Source of the DNA: Firmicutes bacterium CAG:475
GTDB taxonomy: Bacteria; Bacillota; Clostridia; Christensenellales; CAG-917
Reading direction: 5' to 3'
NCBI GenBank assembly: GCA_000434435.1
Contig: FR895514.1
Coordinates: forward strand, 1 to 16,164
Length of the DNA stretch: 16,164 nucleotides
Position 1 is the stretch's first letter. Each line of letters starts with the position of its first letter. Shown piece by piece: positions 6,707 through 13,664 of this stretch. The translations under genes were made by a program, and so were the position numbers. The notes under the pieces are model-generated. The model worked only from the letters and a program-made list of their open reading frames with translations. It was not told where the DNA came from and did not search any database.

Positions 6707-7276
6707 TTACGCTCGTCTTCGCTTTTCAAACTCGTCTTTGAACAAGACGTTTTCCATGCTTTTTTCGTGAGTGCCCATACGCGTGGTATAGTCGATTGTT
6801 TTCACGTAATGAAATCCGCACTTCTCTTGCACGCGCCTGCTCTGTCCGTTCCACTCGAAGTGTCCGCACGCGACGAAATCGCAGCCCAAAGTGTCGAAAC
6901 AATACGCAAGCACGCCTTTCACTGCCTCGGGCATAATGCCTCTGCCCCAATAGTCCTTTGACAGCACGAAGCCGACCTCTCTGCCTTTGAGGTTGTCGTA
7001 TTCGGGAAACTCTTTCTCGTTGTACTTTTCTATTCCCACCGAGCCGATAGCCTTGCCTTCAAGTTCTATGCAAAAAGTCTTTTTCTCTTTTATAAACAAA
7101 TCAAGAATTTGCTTTGATTTTTCGATGTTTTCATGAGGTGCCCAACCTGCCATCTCTCCGACGCCTTCCACCGAGCAATACTCGAAAAAGTCTTGCAAAT
7201 CACTCTCTTTCCATTCTCTCAAAACAAGCCTTTCCGTCTTTAAGACGACGCCCGTTATGTCCACTTCTATATTCAT
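6707..7276 (-). CDS. GNAT family N-acetyltransferase (RimJ/RimL type)
   Basis: This 189-residue cytoplasmic protein should transfer an acetyl group from acetyl-CoA to an amine. Family features are the opening TERLVLREWKESDLQDFFEY (residues 14-33), the central beta strands FCIELEGKAIGSVGI, the acetyl-CoA loop YWGRGIMPEAVKGVLAYCF (the R/Q-x-x-G-x-G/A element), and the late NGQSRRVQEKCGF motif typical of the RimJ/RimL-like group, which is often aimed at protein N-termini but also covers other amines. The substrate cannot be told. The ATG at 7276 has AAAGGAG 8 nt upstream. It lies downstream of the ABC exporter genes on the same strand with a 126-nt gap and a weak promoter of its own. The C-terminus is very basic (EKRRRA). 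Confidence 0.9.
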   Translation of the reverse strand: MNIEVDITGVVLKTERLVLREWKESDLQDFFEYCSVEGVGEMAGWAPHENIEKSKQILDLFIKEKKTFCIELEGKAIGSVGIEKYNEKEFPEYDNLKGREVGFVLSKDYWGRGIMPEAVKGVLAYCFDTLGCDFVACGHFEWNGQSRRVQEKCGFHYVKTIDYTTRMGTHEKSMENVLFKDEFEKRRRA

Positions 7277-7352
7277 AATTCTTCTCCTTTACGTTTAACT
7301 CCGCAAAATATCCGTGCATTTTTTGCTCGATTTTTGCTGTTTTTGCATTGAA

Positions 7353-7381
7353 TTTTTATGCTTCCAACGCTCGTTTTTCAA
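7353..7381 (-). promoter_or_regulatory. Possible promoter of the GNAT gene
   Basis: On the minus strand TTGAAA (7376-7381) lies exactly 17 nt from TAAAAA (7353-7358). The -10 is only a partial match. The gap 7277-7402 contains no convincing terminator for the ABC operon, so read-through is also possible. Confidence 0.35.
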
Positions 7382-7402
7382 CATTTTTACGCGGTTTTTT
7401 TG

Positions 7403-8350
7403 TTAATCTTTGTTGCTTTTTCTTTTGGTTTTTCTTGCGATATCCTCGATTGAGCGATGCGATTTACTCGTAAGATAGTTGATAAGCACGTACGCCGCAA
7501 CGAGCACTACGATTGCCCCAATAAGCACTCCGTACATTGCACCCTCGCTCACCTTGTCGCCGAAGAAATAGATATTGCAATCGACGCTGTCCTTTATTGC
7601 CTCCACAACCTCGCTTGGAAAACCTTGCGACGACATCTCTTCGTACACTCCTCTCAACGCGTGATTGCGCATAAGAGCCGTGCCGTACGTGCCGGGAAGC
7701 AATGAAATGAAGTTTTGAAGTCCTTTGCCGAAAGACGCTATGGGCATATACGCGCCGCATATAAAGCCGTAGCCTGCCGATACGATCGTGCCTACGCCGG
7801 ACGCCTGACCTTGCGTTTTCAAAAACACGTTGACGACGCTTGAAAGAGCTGTGCCGAAAGACGTAAGCAAAAATACGTCCACGAGCAAGAGGAACACGTC
7901 GCCCACCGACAAATACCAACCTTGCACCGCAACGTACACAAGGCACGCCGCCGTGGCAACGTAAGTGACGATAAGCGTCGTAAGGAGCGAACCCGAAAAA
8001 TACGCCGCCGCGATCGTGGACTTCCTTGTGGGCGAAATGAGAAAATCTTTTCTTGCGCCCGAAATTTTGTCCATAACCATCAAGAGATTGGAGCAAAACG
8101 CCACCGTCACGCAACTCACCGCCAACAGCGACGTAACGAGTTCGCCGGCAACCATGCCGTTTACGAGTTTTTCGGGCACGCTCATGCCGTCGGGAAGCGC
8201 GGACGCAAACGAATCTCTATAAACTTTTGCAAGGAACGTAACGTACAAAACGAGAAGTATCACCGGCGTGATGAGCGAGGTGAAAAACATTCCTTTGTCC
8301 TTGAAAAACACCTTGATATTGCGCTTGGTGAGTGCAAAAAACGTTTTCAT
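7403..8350 (-). CDS. ABC-2 type transporter permease
   Basis: This 315-residue integral membrane protein is the permease half of an exporter. Six hydrophobic segments are visible, near residues 22-41, 70-93, 113-143, 150-176, 185-205 and 272-293. The loop after helix five (YMPIASFGKGLQNFISLLPG) is characteristic of ABC-2 permeases of the DrrB/NodJ kind, and the N-terminus (ALTKRNIKVFFKDKGMFFTS) is also typical. Partner and energy source is the upstream ATPase, whose stop overlaps this ATG (ATGA, 8347-8350), so the two are translationally coupled. GAAGGAGG inside the ATPase end is the ribosome binding site. The substrate is unknown; the family exports drugs, lipids, polysaccharides or peptides. 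The C-terminal tail is highly basic (KTKRKSNKD). Confidence 0.92.
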   Translation of the reverse strand: MKTFFALTKRNIKVFFKDKGMFFTSLITPVILLVLYVTFLAKVYRDSFASALPDGMSVPEKLVNGMVAGELVTSLLAVSCVTVAFCSNLLMVMDKISGARKDFLISPTRKSTIAAAYFSGSLLTTLIVTYVATAACLVYVAVQGWYLSVGDVFLLLVDVFLLTSFGTALSSVVNVFLKTQGQASGVGTIVSAGYGFICGAYMPIASFGKGLQNFISLLPGTYGTALMRNHALRGVYEEMSSQGFPSEVVEAIKDSVDCNIYFFGDKVSEGAMYGVLIGAIVVLVAAYVLINYLTSKSHRSIEDIARKTKRKSNKD

Positions 8351-9258
8351 TGCGCGCCTCCTTCGAGTTTCTTGCCGGTGACCGCAAGAAATACGTCGTC
8401 CATTTTGCCTTTGGTTATTTCGAAATCCGTGAATAAATCGGGATGCCTGACTATCAAATCGCGCGCCTCTTCCGTGTTCTTAACCGCAATTCTGACGGCG
8501 TCCCTTATATTTTCGTAAGGCAAACCGAGTGCCTTTATTTTGTCCTCGTCAACATTGTATATGGTGACAAAGTCCCCGGTATAATTGTTTTTGAGTTCGA
8601 GCGGAGTGCCTTCGGCGGAGATTTTGCCGCTGTCCAAAATCACGACGTAATCAGCGTCCGCCGCCTCTTCCATATAGTGCGTCGTCAAAAACACCGTCAT
8701 GTTCTGATTCTTGCGCAAAGACGTCACTACGCTCCAAAGAGCCTTTCTCGCTTCAGGATCGAGTCCCGTCGTAGGCTCGTCCAAAATGAGAATTTTGGGA
8801 TTGTTGAGCAGTGCGCGCGCAACGTCCACTCTTCTCTTTTGTCCGCCCGAAAGTTTGCCGAAAGTGCGGTTGAGTATATCCTTAAATTCAAGAAGTTCGG
8901 CAAGATGTGCAATCCTTTGTTTTGCCTCTTTGCCGGTGATGCCGTAAAGCGCGGCTCTCGACGTCAAATTGTCTTTGACGGACAGTTTTGCGTCAAGCAC
9001 GGTGTTTTGAAACACGACGCCCAACTCTTTGGTAATCTCGCGCATGTCCTTGTCAACGTCCTTGCCGTCAATAAACACCTTGCCTCCATCTTTTGCAAGC
9101 ATACCGCACATGATGGATATCGTCGTGGATTTGCCTGCGCCGTTTACACCCAAAAACGCAAACAATTCGCCCTCTTTGACGCGCAGCGACAAATCGTTGA
9201 CCGCGTGGACGTCTTGAAAACTCTTGTCCAAATTGTTGATTTCAATGATATTTTGCAT
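8347..9258 (-). CDS. ABC transporter ATP-binding protein (DrrA-like)
   Basis: This 303-residue cytoplasmic ATPase drives the ABC-2 permease encoded next. All motifs are intact: Walker A GVNGAGKST (37-45), Q-loop Gln84, signature LSGGQKRR (136-143), Walker B ILILDEP (156-162), D-loop and switch His194. A C-terminal extension of about 80 residues after the nucleotide-binding domain is usual in DrrA/CcmA-type exporters. I choose the ATG at 9258 rather than 9264. GGAG lies 7 nt before the former but only 1 nt before the latter. The operon has a perfect-consensus promoter and a leader of about 50 nt. No regulator gene or resistance marker lies beside it to hint at the substrate. Confidence 0.94.
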   Translation of the reverse strand: MQNIIEINNLDKSFQDVHAVNDLSLRVKEGELFAFLGVNGAGKSTTISIMCGMLAKDGGKVFIDGKDVDKDMREITKELGVVFQNTVLDAKLSVKDNLTSRAALYGITGKEAKQRIAHLAELLEFKDILNRTFGKLSGGQKRRVDVARALLNNPKILILDEPTTGLDPEARKALWSVVTSLRKNQNMTVFLTTHYMEEAADADYVVILDSGKISAEGTPLELKNNYTGDFVTIYNVDEDKIKALGLPYENIRDAVRIAVKNTEEARDLIVRHPDLFTDFEITKGKMDDVFLAVTGKKLEGGAQ

Positions 9259-9315
9259 ATTCATTCTCCAATCGGCGCGTTGACGCTTAGTCTTTACGGC
9301 AACCGAATTTGCTAA

Positions 9316-9344
9316 ATTATATTATCACATCGTCCGCTTGTCAA
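9316..9344 (-). promoter_or_regulatory. Consensus sigma-A promoter of the ABC exporter operon
   Basis: On the minus strand TTGACA (9339-9344) and TATAAT (9316-9321) match consensus at all twelve positions with an optimal 17-nt spacer. Transcription would start near 9309, about 50 nt before the start codon. This predicts high constitutive expression unless a repressor acts. Confidence 0.88.
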
Positions 9345-9369
9345 TACCGTCGAATAGCCGCATGGGGAA

Positions 9370-9503
9370 CGTATGCGACAAATAACGCCGAAAACAGACC
9401 GTATTTGCACAAATTATTGTTTACTAAAAATTATAAGATAATATTTATTTAGTGCGAAAAAACGCGCGCCCACGGGCGCGCGCTTAATATCGTATGCGAC
9501 AAA
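9370..9503. repeat. 13-bp direct repeats flanking a terminator segment
   Basis: CGTATGCGACAAA occurs at 9370-9382 and again at 9491-9503, in the same orientation. The 108 bp between the copies contains the lipoprotein gene's terminator and an AT-rich stretch. A 13-base match within so short a gap is unlikely by chance. Confidence 0.5.
9457..9482 (-). terminator. Terminator of the large lipoprotein gene
   Basis: An 8-bp all-GC stem pairs CGCGCGCC (9463-9470) with GGCGCGCG (9475-9482) around the loop CACG. On the minus strand it is followed by six T (9457-9462). It lies about 50 nt after the stop of the lipoprotein gene. Confidence 0.92.
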
Positions 9504-9532
9504 ATCGTCATGCGAACGTTATAAATCCGTTA

Positions 9533-12070
9533 TTATTTGAGCGTGGGATATTCGCCGTCGACGACGTTCCAGACTTCGCTGTCGAAGAGAAGAAGGTTTT
9601 TGTCTTTGAGGATTGCGTCGGACTTAAAGTCGGATGAGACGCGCCCGTTGCCTTGCATATTTTCGGTGTACTCGAAGTCCGCGCTGTCGTTGAGCGTGAA
9701 AGTCCTGTCTTTTGCATAATGCACGGTTGCGGTTGCAAAGGACGCTTTCTTCTCGTGCTTGCCGAATGTACGACCGACGTTGCTCGTTCCGCTTTGAGCG
9801 TTTTTGACTGCGATGTCGGTGACGACAAAGCAATTTGCGATTTTGCTTTGAGAGTTTCTGCCTGCAATGCCGCCCACGTAAAGTTCAACCTTTTCGGCGG
9901 TTGCACTGACGTTTATAGAGCCGACGGCATAGGTTGAATTGATTGCTCCGATACCCGACGTCGTTGTGGAGCTGGAATCCGTCTTGTCGCTGAAATTGCT
10001 GCCGACGATGCCGCCTACCGCGACAATGCCGTTTGCCTTTTGAGCGACGACTTTGACGTCAACCAGACAATAGCTGTTGTAAACATAACCCTCGTTTCTG
10101 CCTATTATACCGCCTATGCACACGATTTGAGAGATTGCTCCGCCGACGGTTGCGTTCAAGGTTGCGTCCGCCTTGGTGGTGATGACGCTGCCAGAATTGT
10201 CTGCGCATACGCCGCCGAAATACGCCTCGTCAAGACTTGTGAGACTTGCCACGCCGATAGTGGCGTCGCTCTTTGAAATCCTACCGCCGTTGGTTGCGGT
10301 GATACCGCCGATCTTCACAAAGGATCTGCCGTTTGAAGATTGAGCGTCATCTGCGCAATACACGTCCGAAAGAGTGACTTTGACGGTGTTTGAAGAGAGT
10401 ACGCTCGATGAGTTGCCCGCGCCGCAAATGCCGCCGAAAAGCAAGGATTCGCACGCAAAGCTCGCTGTGAAATCAACGTCGCAATTGCGCACCATACCCG
10501 TGTCTTGCACGGCATTGTTGCCTTCCACCTTTGCCGCAATACCTCCGAAATAAACGGATTTCATGCCTAAATTCGTCCAGTCTTGACCTTCGAGTTTTTC
10601 ACCGAAAATTTGCGGAGTGGATTTTACCGAGCAGTTTTCGATTTGACCGGTAAGCACGCTTGCGACAAAGCCGATATACACGACGTTTTCAAACTTGCCA
10701 TCTGCGTTCTTTTCCACTTTCAACTTGACGTTTTCAAGCGCGATATTTTCAATCGTACCCGACACATATCCGAAAACGGAAGCGTGTTTTGCGTTGCCGA
10801 ACGTACCGCCGATGAGTTTTGCTCTTGCGGTGACCTGATCGTTTTCGCCGTAAGTTGCGCCGTCGATCGTGCCGCTGAACACGTGGTTTTCGTCAAAAAG
10901 CGGTTCAAATACATTTGCGCCGAAATCTATCGACGAAATTTTGACGTCCGCTTCCAAAAGTTCGTTTATGTCCTTTTGCTCTGCCTCGGTGGGATTTTCC
11001 TTGCGGAGCAAATCGTGATAAAGTCTGAAATCGTCAACCGACGCGATTGAAATTTGCTTCGTCCATTTTGCGTACATCTTTATCGTTGCGGGCGTGAAAT
11101 AATCTTTGAGTCCGCATGCAGAATAAAGCGTAGTGCCCGTCGTATCGTCGGTTTTGAAAGTAAAGTCTTTGTCGACGACGGTTTCCTTGTCGTCAACGGT
11201 GACCGTTTGTCGATAGAACCATTTTGCAAACTTATAACCGGCTTTCGAGGTGTAGTTTGCAACTATATCGTCGGATTCCGTTTGCGCAATGCTTTCGGTG
11301 ACGGGATAGAATCTCGTCTGATACGAGCTGTCCGAAAGAGAATCGACGTATTGCACTTCAACCTTTGGAAGAGTGGATTTGAACATTGCGTACACGTCCA
11401 CCGATTTTGTCAAAAGCCAGGTGTTTTCGGTTTTGACCGCCGCCGTAGACGAAGTTGCAAACGTGGTCAAACGCACGGGTTTGCCGTCCTTGTCAAAGTA
11501 GAACCAGAACATAAACTCGTCGCCGTCCGCCGCCGTGGGGCAATCGAGATTTTCGCTCTTGACGTTGTAGGTTACGACAAGTTTCGTATCGCTTGCAATG
11601 GTTGCGCCGGTTGCGAAATCTTCGACGGAATAGACGTATTCTCCGTCCTCGCCCTTTGTTGCGACAACCTTTTTGTCAATGTGCGGAGTAAGTTCGTATG
11701 TGTTGTTGGTGTAAATTGCGGTTATAGTGGTGTTTTTGACAATGGGAGTTTGACCGAATATAAATTCGTTCGTGCCGTCCGCAGACCAATACTTGAACGT
11801 ATAACCCGTTTTGAGCGGAACGATTTTAGAGCCGTCGGCATTCTTCGGAGCATCGACCGAAGTGCCTGCCAAAACGTTTTTCACGACGTTGTTGGTGAGC
11901 TTAAAATCGTTGCTGTTCACGTTGAAAGTGACGGTATATTTTGCTTGCTCGTACTGATTGTGTCCGTTGTTGTCCTCGCCGGGATTGACTTGCGGATTGC
12001 ACGCCACAAACACCGAGCATGCGAGCACGGCAACGAGTACGATGCAAAAAATCATTAGTGCTTTTTTCAT
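9533..12070 (-). CDS. Surface lipoprotein with Listeria-Bacteroides and GLUG-like repeats
   Basis: This is an 845-residue exported protein. The N-terminus (MKKALMIF, hydrophobic to residue 23, FVAC at 21-24) reads as a lipoprotein signal with Cys24, or less likely Cys18, as the lipidated residue. A Pro/Gly/Asn-rich linker follows. Residues about 40-115 and 235-330 show InlB B-repeat/Flg_new-like features (TGYTFKYWSADG, AGYKFAKWFY, IKMYAKW). From about 400 to the end there is a long run of imperfect units such as GGIAAKVEGN, GGICGAG, GGITATNGGRISKS, GGVCADNSG, GGIIGRNEGYVYNS and GGIVGSN, a GLUG-like pattern that would fold as a right-handed beta helix. Such proteins sit on the cell surface and are thought to bind polymers or hosts; no catalytic motif is seen. 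The ATG at 12070 has AAGGTGA. It is a single-gene unit. Confidence 0.85.
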   Translation of the reverse strand: MKKALMIFCIVLVAVLACSVFVACNPQVNPGEDNNGHNQYEQAKYTVTFNVNSNDFKLTNNVVKNVLAGTSVDAPKNADGSKIVPLKTGYTFKYWSADGTNEFIFGQTPIVKNTTITAIYTNNTYELTPHIDKKVVATKGEDGEYVYSVEDFATGATIASDTKLVVTYNVKSENLDCPTAADGDEFMFWFYFDKDGKPVRLTTFATSSTAAVKTENTWLLTKSVDVYAMFKSTLPKVEVQYVDSLSDSSYQTRFYPVTESIAQTESDDIVANYTSKAGYKFAKWFYRQTVTVDDKETVVDKDFTFKTDDTTGTTLYSACGLKDYFTPATIKMYAKWTKQISIASVDDFRLYHDLLRKENPTEAEQKDINELLEADVKISSIDFGANVFEPLFDENHVFSGTIDGATYGENDQVTARAKLIGGTFGNAKHASVFGYVSGTIENIALENVKLKVEKNADGKFENVVYIGFVASVLTGQIENCSVKSTPQIFGEKLEGQDWTNLGMKSVYFGGIAAKVEGNNAVQDTGMVRNCDVDFTASFACESLLFGGICGAGNSSSVLSSNTVKVTLSDVYCADDAQSSNGRSFVKIGGITATNGGRISKSDATIGVASLTSLDEAYFGGVCADNSGSVITTKADATLNATVGGAISQIVCIGGIIGRNEGYVYNSYCLVDVKVVAQKANGIVAVGGIVGSNFSDKTDSSSTTTSGIGAINSTYAVGSINVSATAEKVELYVGGIAGRNSQSKIANCFVVTDIAVKNAQSGTSNVGRTFGKHEKKASFATATVHYAKDRTFTLNDSADFEYTENMQGNGRVSSDFKSDAILKDKNLLLFDSEVWNVVDGEYPTLK

Positions 12071-12081
12071 AATCACCTTGC

Positions 12082-12097
12082 GTGCGCACGGGCGCAC
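12082..12097. promoter_or_regulatory. Hairpin in the leader next to the ribosome binding site
   Basis: GTGCGC (12082-12087) and GCGCAC (12092-12097) form a 6-bp GC-rich stem with a 4-nt loop in the lipoprotein gene leader, ending 2 nt before the AAGGTGA ribosome binding site. It could hinder ribosome access or protect the 5' end of the mRNA. Confidence 0.4.
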
Positions 12098-12128
12098 ATT
12101 TCGTAGTATGAATAGATTTTGTGAAACT

Positions 12129-12157
12129 ATTATACACGTCTTATCCTTATTTTTCAA
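12129..12157 (-). promoter_or_regulatory. Promoter of the large lipoprotein gene
   Basis: On the minus strand TTGAAA (12152-12157) and a perfect TATAAT (12129-12134) are 17 nt apart. The expected start is near 12122, giving a leader of about 50 nt that contains the GC hairpin. Confidence 0.82.
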
Positions 12158-12199
12158 CTTTATTTTGCCTTGCCGCGCTATTTAAGCGTTTTTAAACGA

Positions 12200-12236
12200 A
12201 AAAATCGACGAAAACTTTAAATTATCGTCGATTTTT
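12200..12236. terminator. Terminator after the sigma/anti-sigma operon
   Basis: A perfect 12-bp stem pairs 12200-12211 with 12225-12236 (AAAAATCGACGA against its complement), with a 13-nt AT-rich loop and T-runs on both strands. It lies 36 nt after the stop of the anti-sigma gene and separates it from the lipoprotein promoter. Confidence 0.75.
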
Positions 12237-12272
12237 AATATCGTTTTTTTTGTTTGTCGATTGCTTGAATTG

Positions 12273-12914
12273 TCAAAATTTTGCAAGATATTCGTCAATG
12301 AGCGTATCTATATCGTTTGCCTCTGCGTTGCCGACAAACGCCTTCAAATCGGCACGTGCTTGCGACGTATCGGCAGTGGATTTTACGTCGATTCCCTTCC
12401 CCTCGAAAACGCTTGTCACAAGCGTTGACAAGACGCCGGCGTCGTTGTTACAAAGCACGCAAATCAACACTTTATCACCGCTTTTTGCTTGATAAACGTC
12501 GTTTATTGCATTTTCAACGTAATCGCCCTTCTTTTGCATGTCGCGTGCGACGACCTCTGCGTTTTGCTTTTCAAGCACAAAAACCGCAACCGTTTCGCAA
12601 TCCTCGACAACCATGCCGTAAGTTGTGATTTCGCCATCCGATTCAATCCTTATATTGACGTAGCAAAGTTCGACTTGTTCTCGCTCTCCTTTCGGAATCA
12701 GGGCGATTGCGCCTATGGCAAACACCGCCGTGACAAGCAAAAGCATTGCGCACCAAAGAAGGCGCACCGCCGTTTGTTTGTCAAACGCTTTGAGCGGAGT
12801 TTGTCCGTCAAGCAGTCTGTTTATCGGTGCTTTTTTTGCGCGTTGAAGGACGTCGGGAACTTGTTGAGAATTTTGCTCGCTTTTGAGCCCTTTTTCGATG
12901 TCTTTAAGTTTCAT
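12273..12914 (-). CDS. Probable membrane-anchored anti-sigma factor
   Basis: This 213-residue single-pass membrane protein has a polar, Lys- and Gln-rich cytoplasmic segment of about 48 residues, one helix (49-73) and an outside domain of about 140 residues. Its start overlaps the end of the sigma gene (ATGA, 12911-12914) with GGAGG upstream, the usual arrangement for an anti-sigma factor. I see no zinc-binding HxxxCxxC motif, so it is not a classical ZAS protein. The outside domain (YVNIRIESDGEITTYGMV at 85-102, then a helix and VLICVLCNND at 149-158) has the strand-helix-strand rhythm of an RsgI middle domain, but the DxNPS motif is absent; this resemblance is tentative. It presumably binds the sigma factor at the membrane and releases it on an envelope signal. 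The terminator at 12200-12236 follows. Confidence 0.75.
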   Translation of the reverse strand: MKLKDIEKGLKSEQNSQQVPDVLQRAKKAPINRLLDGQTPLKAFDKQTAVRLLWCAMLLLVTAVFAIGAIALIPKGEREQVELCYVNIRIESDGEITTYGMVVEDCETVAVFVLEKQNAEVVARDMQKKGDYVENAINDVYQAKSGDKVLICVLCNNDAGVLSTLVTSVFEGKGIDVKSTADTSQARADLKAFVGNAEANDIDTLIDEYLAKF

Positions 12915-13444
12915 TCTTCGTCCTCCTTTTGCAATTCTTTTTTGAGTTTTGAAAGTGCGTTGTTGTACGACCACACCACAGTGCCCAGCGGCTTGTCCAT
13001 CATCTCTGCAATCTCTCGATGCTTAAATCCGGATATGGCGTGCAAGGTGACGATTTGCCGCTCGTCCTCGTTGAGCACTTTGTTCATTGCGCTCGTGACG
13101 GGGGACATTTCCTCGTCTATGGAGTACGTACCGAATTTCGCTTCGTCCTCGAAAGAGTCGGTTGCACTCTCGCGCTTTGCGCGGTTGATTTCGTTGAGCG
13201 TTGCGTTTTTGGCAATCGTATATAGCCAAGCGTACGCATTCGAGCCTGCTCTGTAAGACGCAATCGTCGTCCTAAGCCTTATGTATGCGGTTTGCATCAT
13301 ATCCTCGGCGGTCTGATAGTTGCGACAAATCGACATGATAAACGCAAAAAGACCGCGTTTGGTGTCGTTGTAGATTTCCTCAAACGCGCTTTCGTCGCCT
13401 CGTTGCAGGCGCAACATCAATTTGTCGAGTTCTTGCTTGGTCAT
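12911..13444 (-). CDS. ECF-type RNA polymerase sigma factor
   Basis: This 177-residue cytoplasmic regulator has the two-domain ECF layout. Region 2 (about 22-92) contains YNDTKRGLFAFIMSICRN, the -10-binding AEDMMQTAYIRL and the SYRAGSNAYAWLYTIAKN segment. Region 4 (about 118-170) contains LNEDERQIVTLHAISGFKHR, EIAEMMDKPLGTVVWS and a helix-turn-helix for the -35 element. Length is normal for the family, and no SigI-type C-terminal extension is present. The next gene overlaps it by 4 nt and probably encodes its anti-sigma factor. The ATG at 13444 is preceded 12 nt upstream by an in-frame TAA and has no ribosome binding site. A promoter lies so close that the mRNA should begin at the ATG. The target genes are unknown; the divergent lipoprotein is the obvious candidate. 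Confidence 0.93.
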   Translation of the reverse strand: MTKQELDKLMLRLQRGDESAFEEIYNDTKRGLFAFIMSICRNYQTAEDMMQTAYIRLRTTIASYRAGSNAYAWLYTIAKNATLNEINRAKRESATDSFEDEAKFGTYSIDEEMSPVTSAMNKVLNEDERQIVTLHAISGFKHREIAEMMDKPLGTVVWSYNNALSKLKKELQKEDEE

Positions 13445-13450
13445 GCCATT

Positions 13451-13479
13451 ATTTTACCACACCAAAAAAAATATAACAA
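13451..13479 (-). promoter_or_regulatory. Promoter of the sigma factor gene, predicted leaderless
   Basis: On the minus strand TTGTTA (13474-13479) and TAAAAT (13451-13456) are 17 nt apart. The seventh base after the -10, the usual transcription start, is the A of the ATG at 13444. The mRNA would therefore have no leader, matching the lack of a ribosome binding site. Confidence 0.6.
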
Positions 13480-13569
13480 CTCAATATTATTTTTCGCTCA
13501 ATTTGTCCGATTTGCCCGCATTTTTTAATGCTTGTGAAAAAAATTTAGATTTCTTTAAGAAAAATTTAT

Positions 13570-13597
13570 TGTCTTTTTATATTTAGAGTATATATTT
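13570..13597 (+). promoter_or_regulatory. Possible promoter of the RsgI-like lipoprotein gene
   Basis: TTGTCT (13570-13575) and TATATT (13592-13597) are 16 nt apart, giving a start near 13604 and a leader of about 60 nt. The whole region is AT-rich, so the match is not compelling. An ECF-dependent promoter could lie here instead. Confidence 0.4.
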
Positions 13598-13598
13598 A

Positions 13599-13614
13599 TA
13601 TCGAAAACGATATT
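13599..13614. promoter_or_regulatory. Perfect dyad overlapping the expected transcription start
   Basis: ATATCG (13599-13604), AAAA, CGATAT (13609-13614) form a 6-bp perfect inverted repeat at the probable start site of the RsgI-like gene. It could be an operator or a hairpin at the 5' end of the mRNA. Two further small palindromes lie upstream, at 13518-13531 and 13550-13562. Confidence 0.35.
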
Positions 13615-13664
13615 ATGCTCGACTGCAGTCTCCTATCTTTTGCGGATTGCAGGAGGAAAAACGG

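Noticed and set aside
8443..9315. 290-codon plus-strand open frame opposite the ABC ATPase
   Set aside because: It is antisense to an intact ATPase with all motifs and covers that gene's leader.
11054..12058. 334-codon plus-strand open frame opposite the large lipoprotein gene
   Set aside because: The minus strand has signal peptide, repeats, promoter and terminator. The plus frame is Arg/Cys/Phe-rich and matches no family.
12911..13444. Naming the sigma factor SigI because of the nearby RsgI-like domain
   Set aside because: The protein has the short ECF layout with ordinary region 4 and no SigI-type C-terminal domain, and the region shows no ACCCCC/CGAA SigI promoter.
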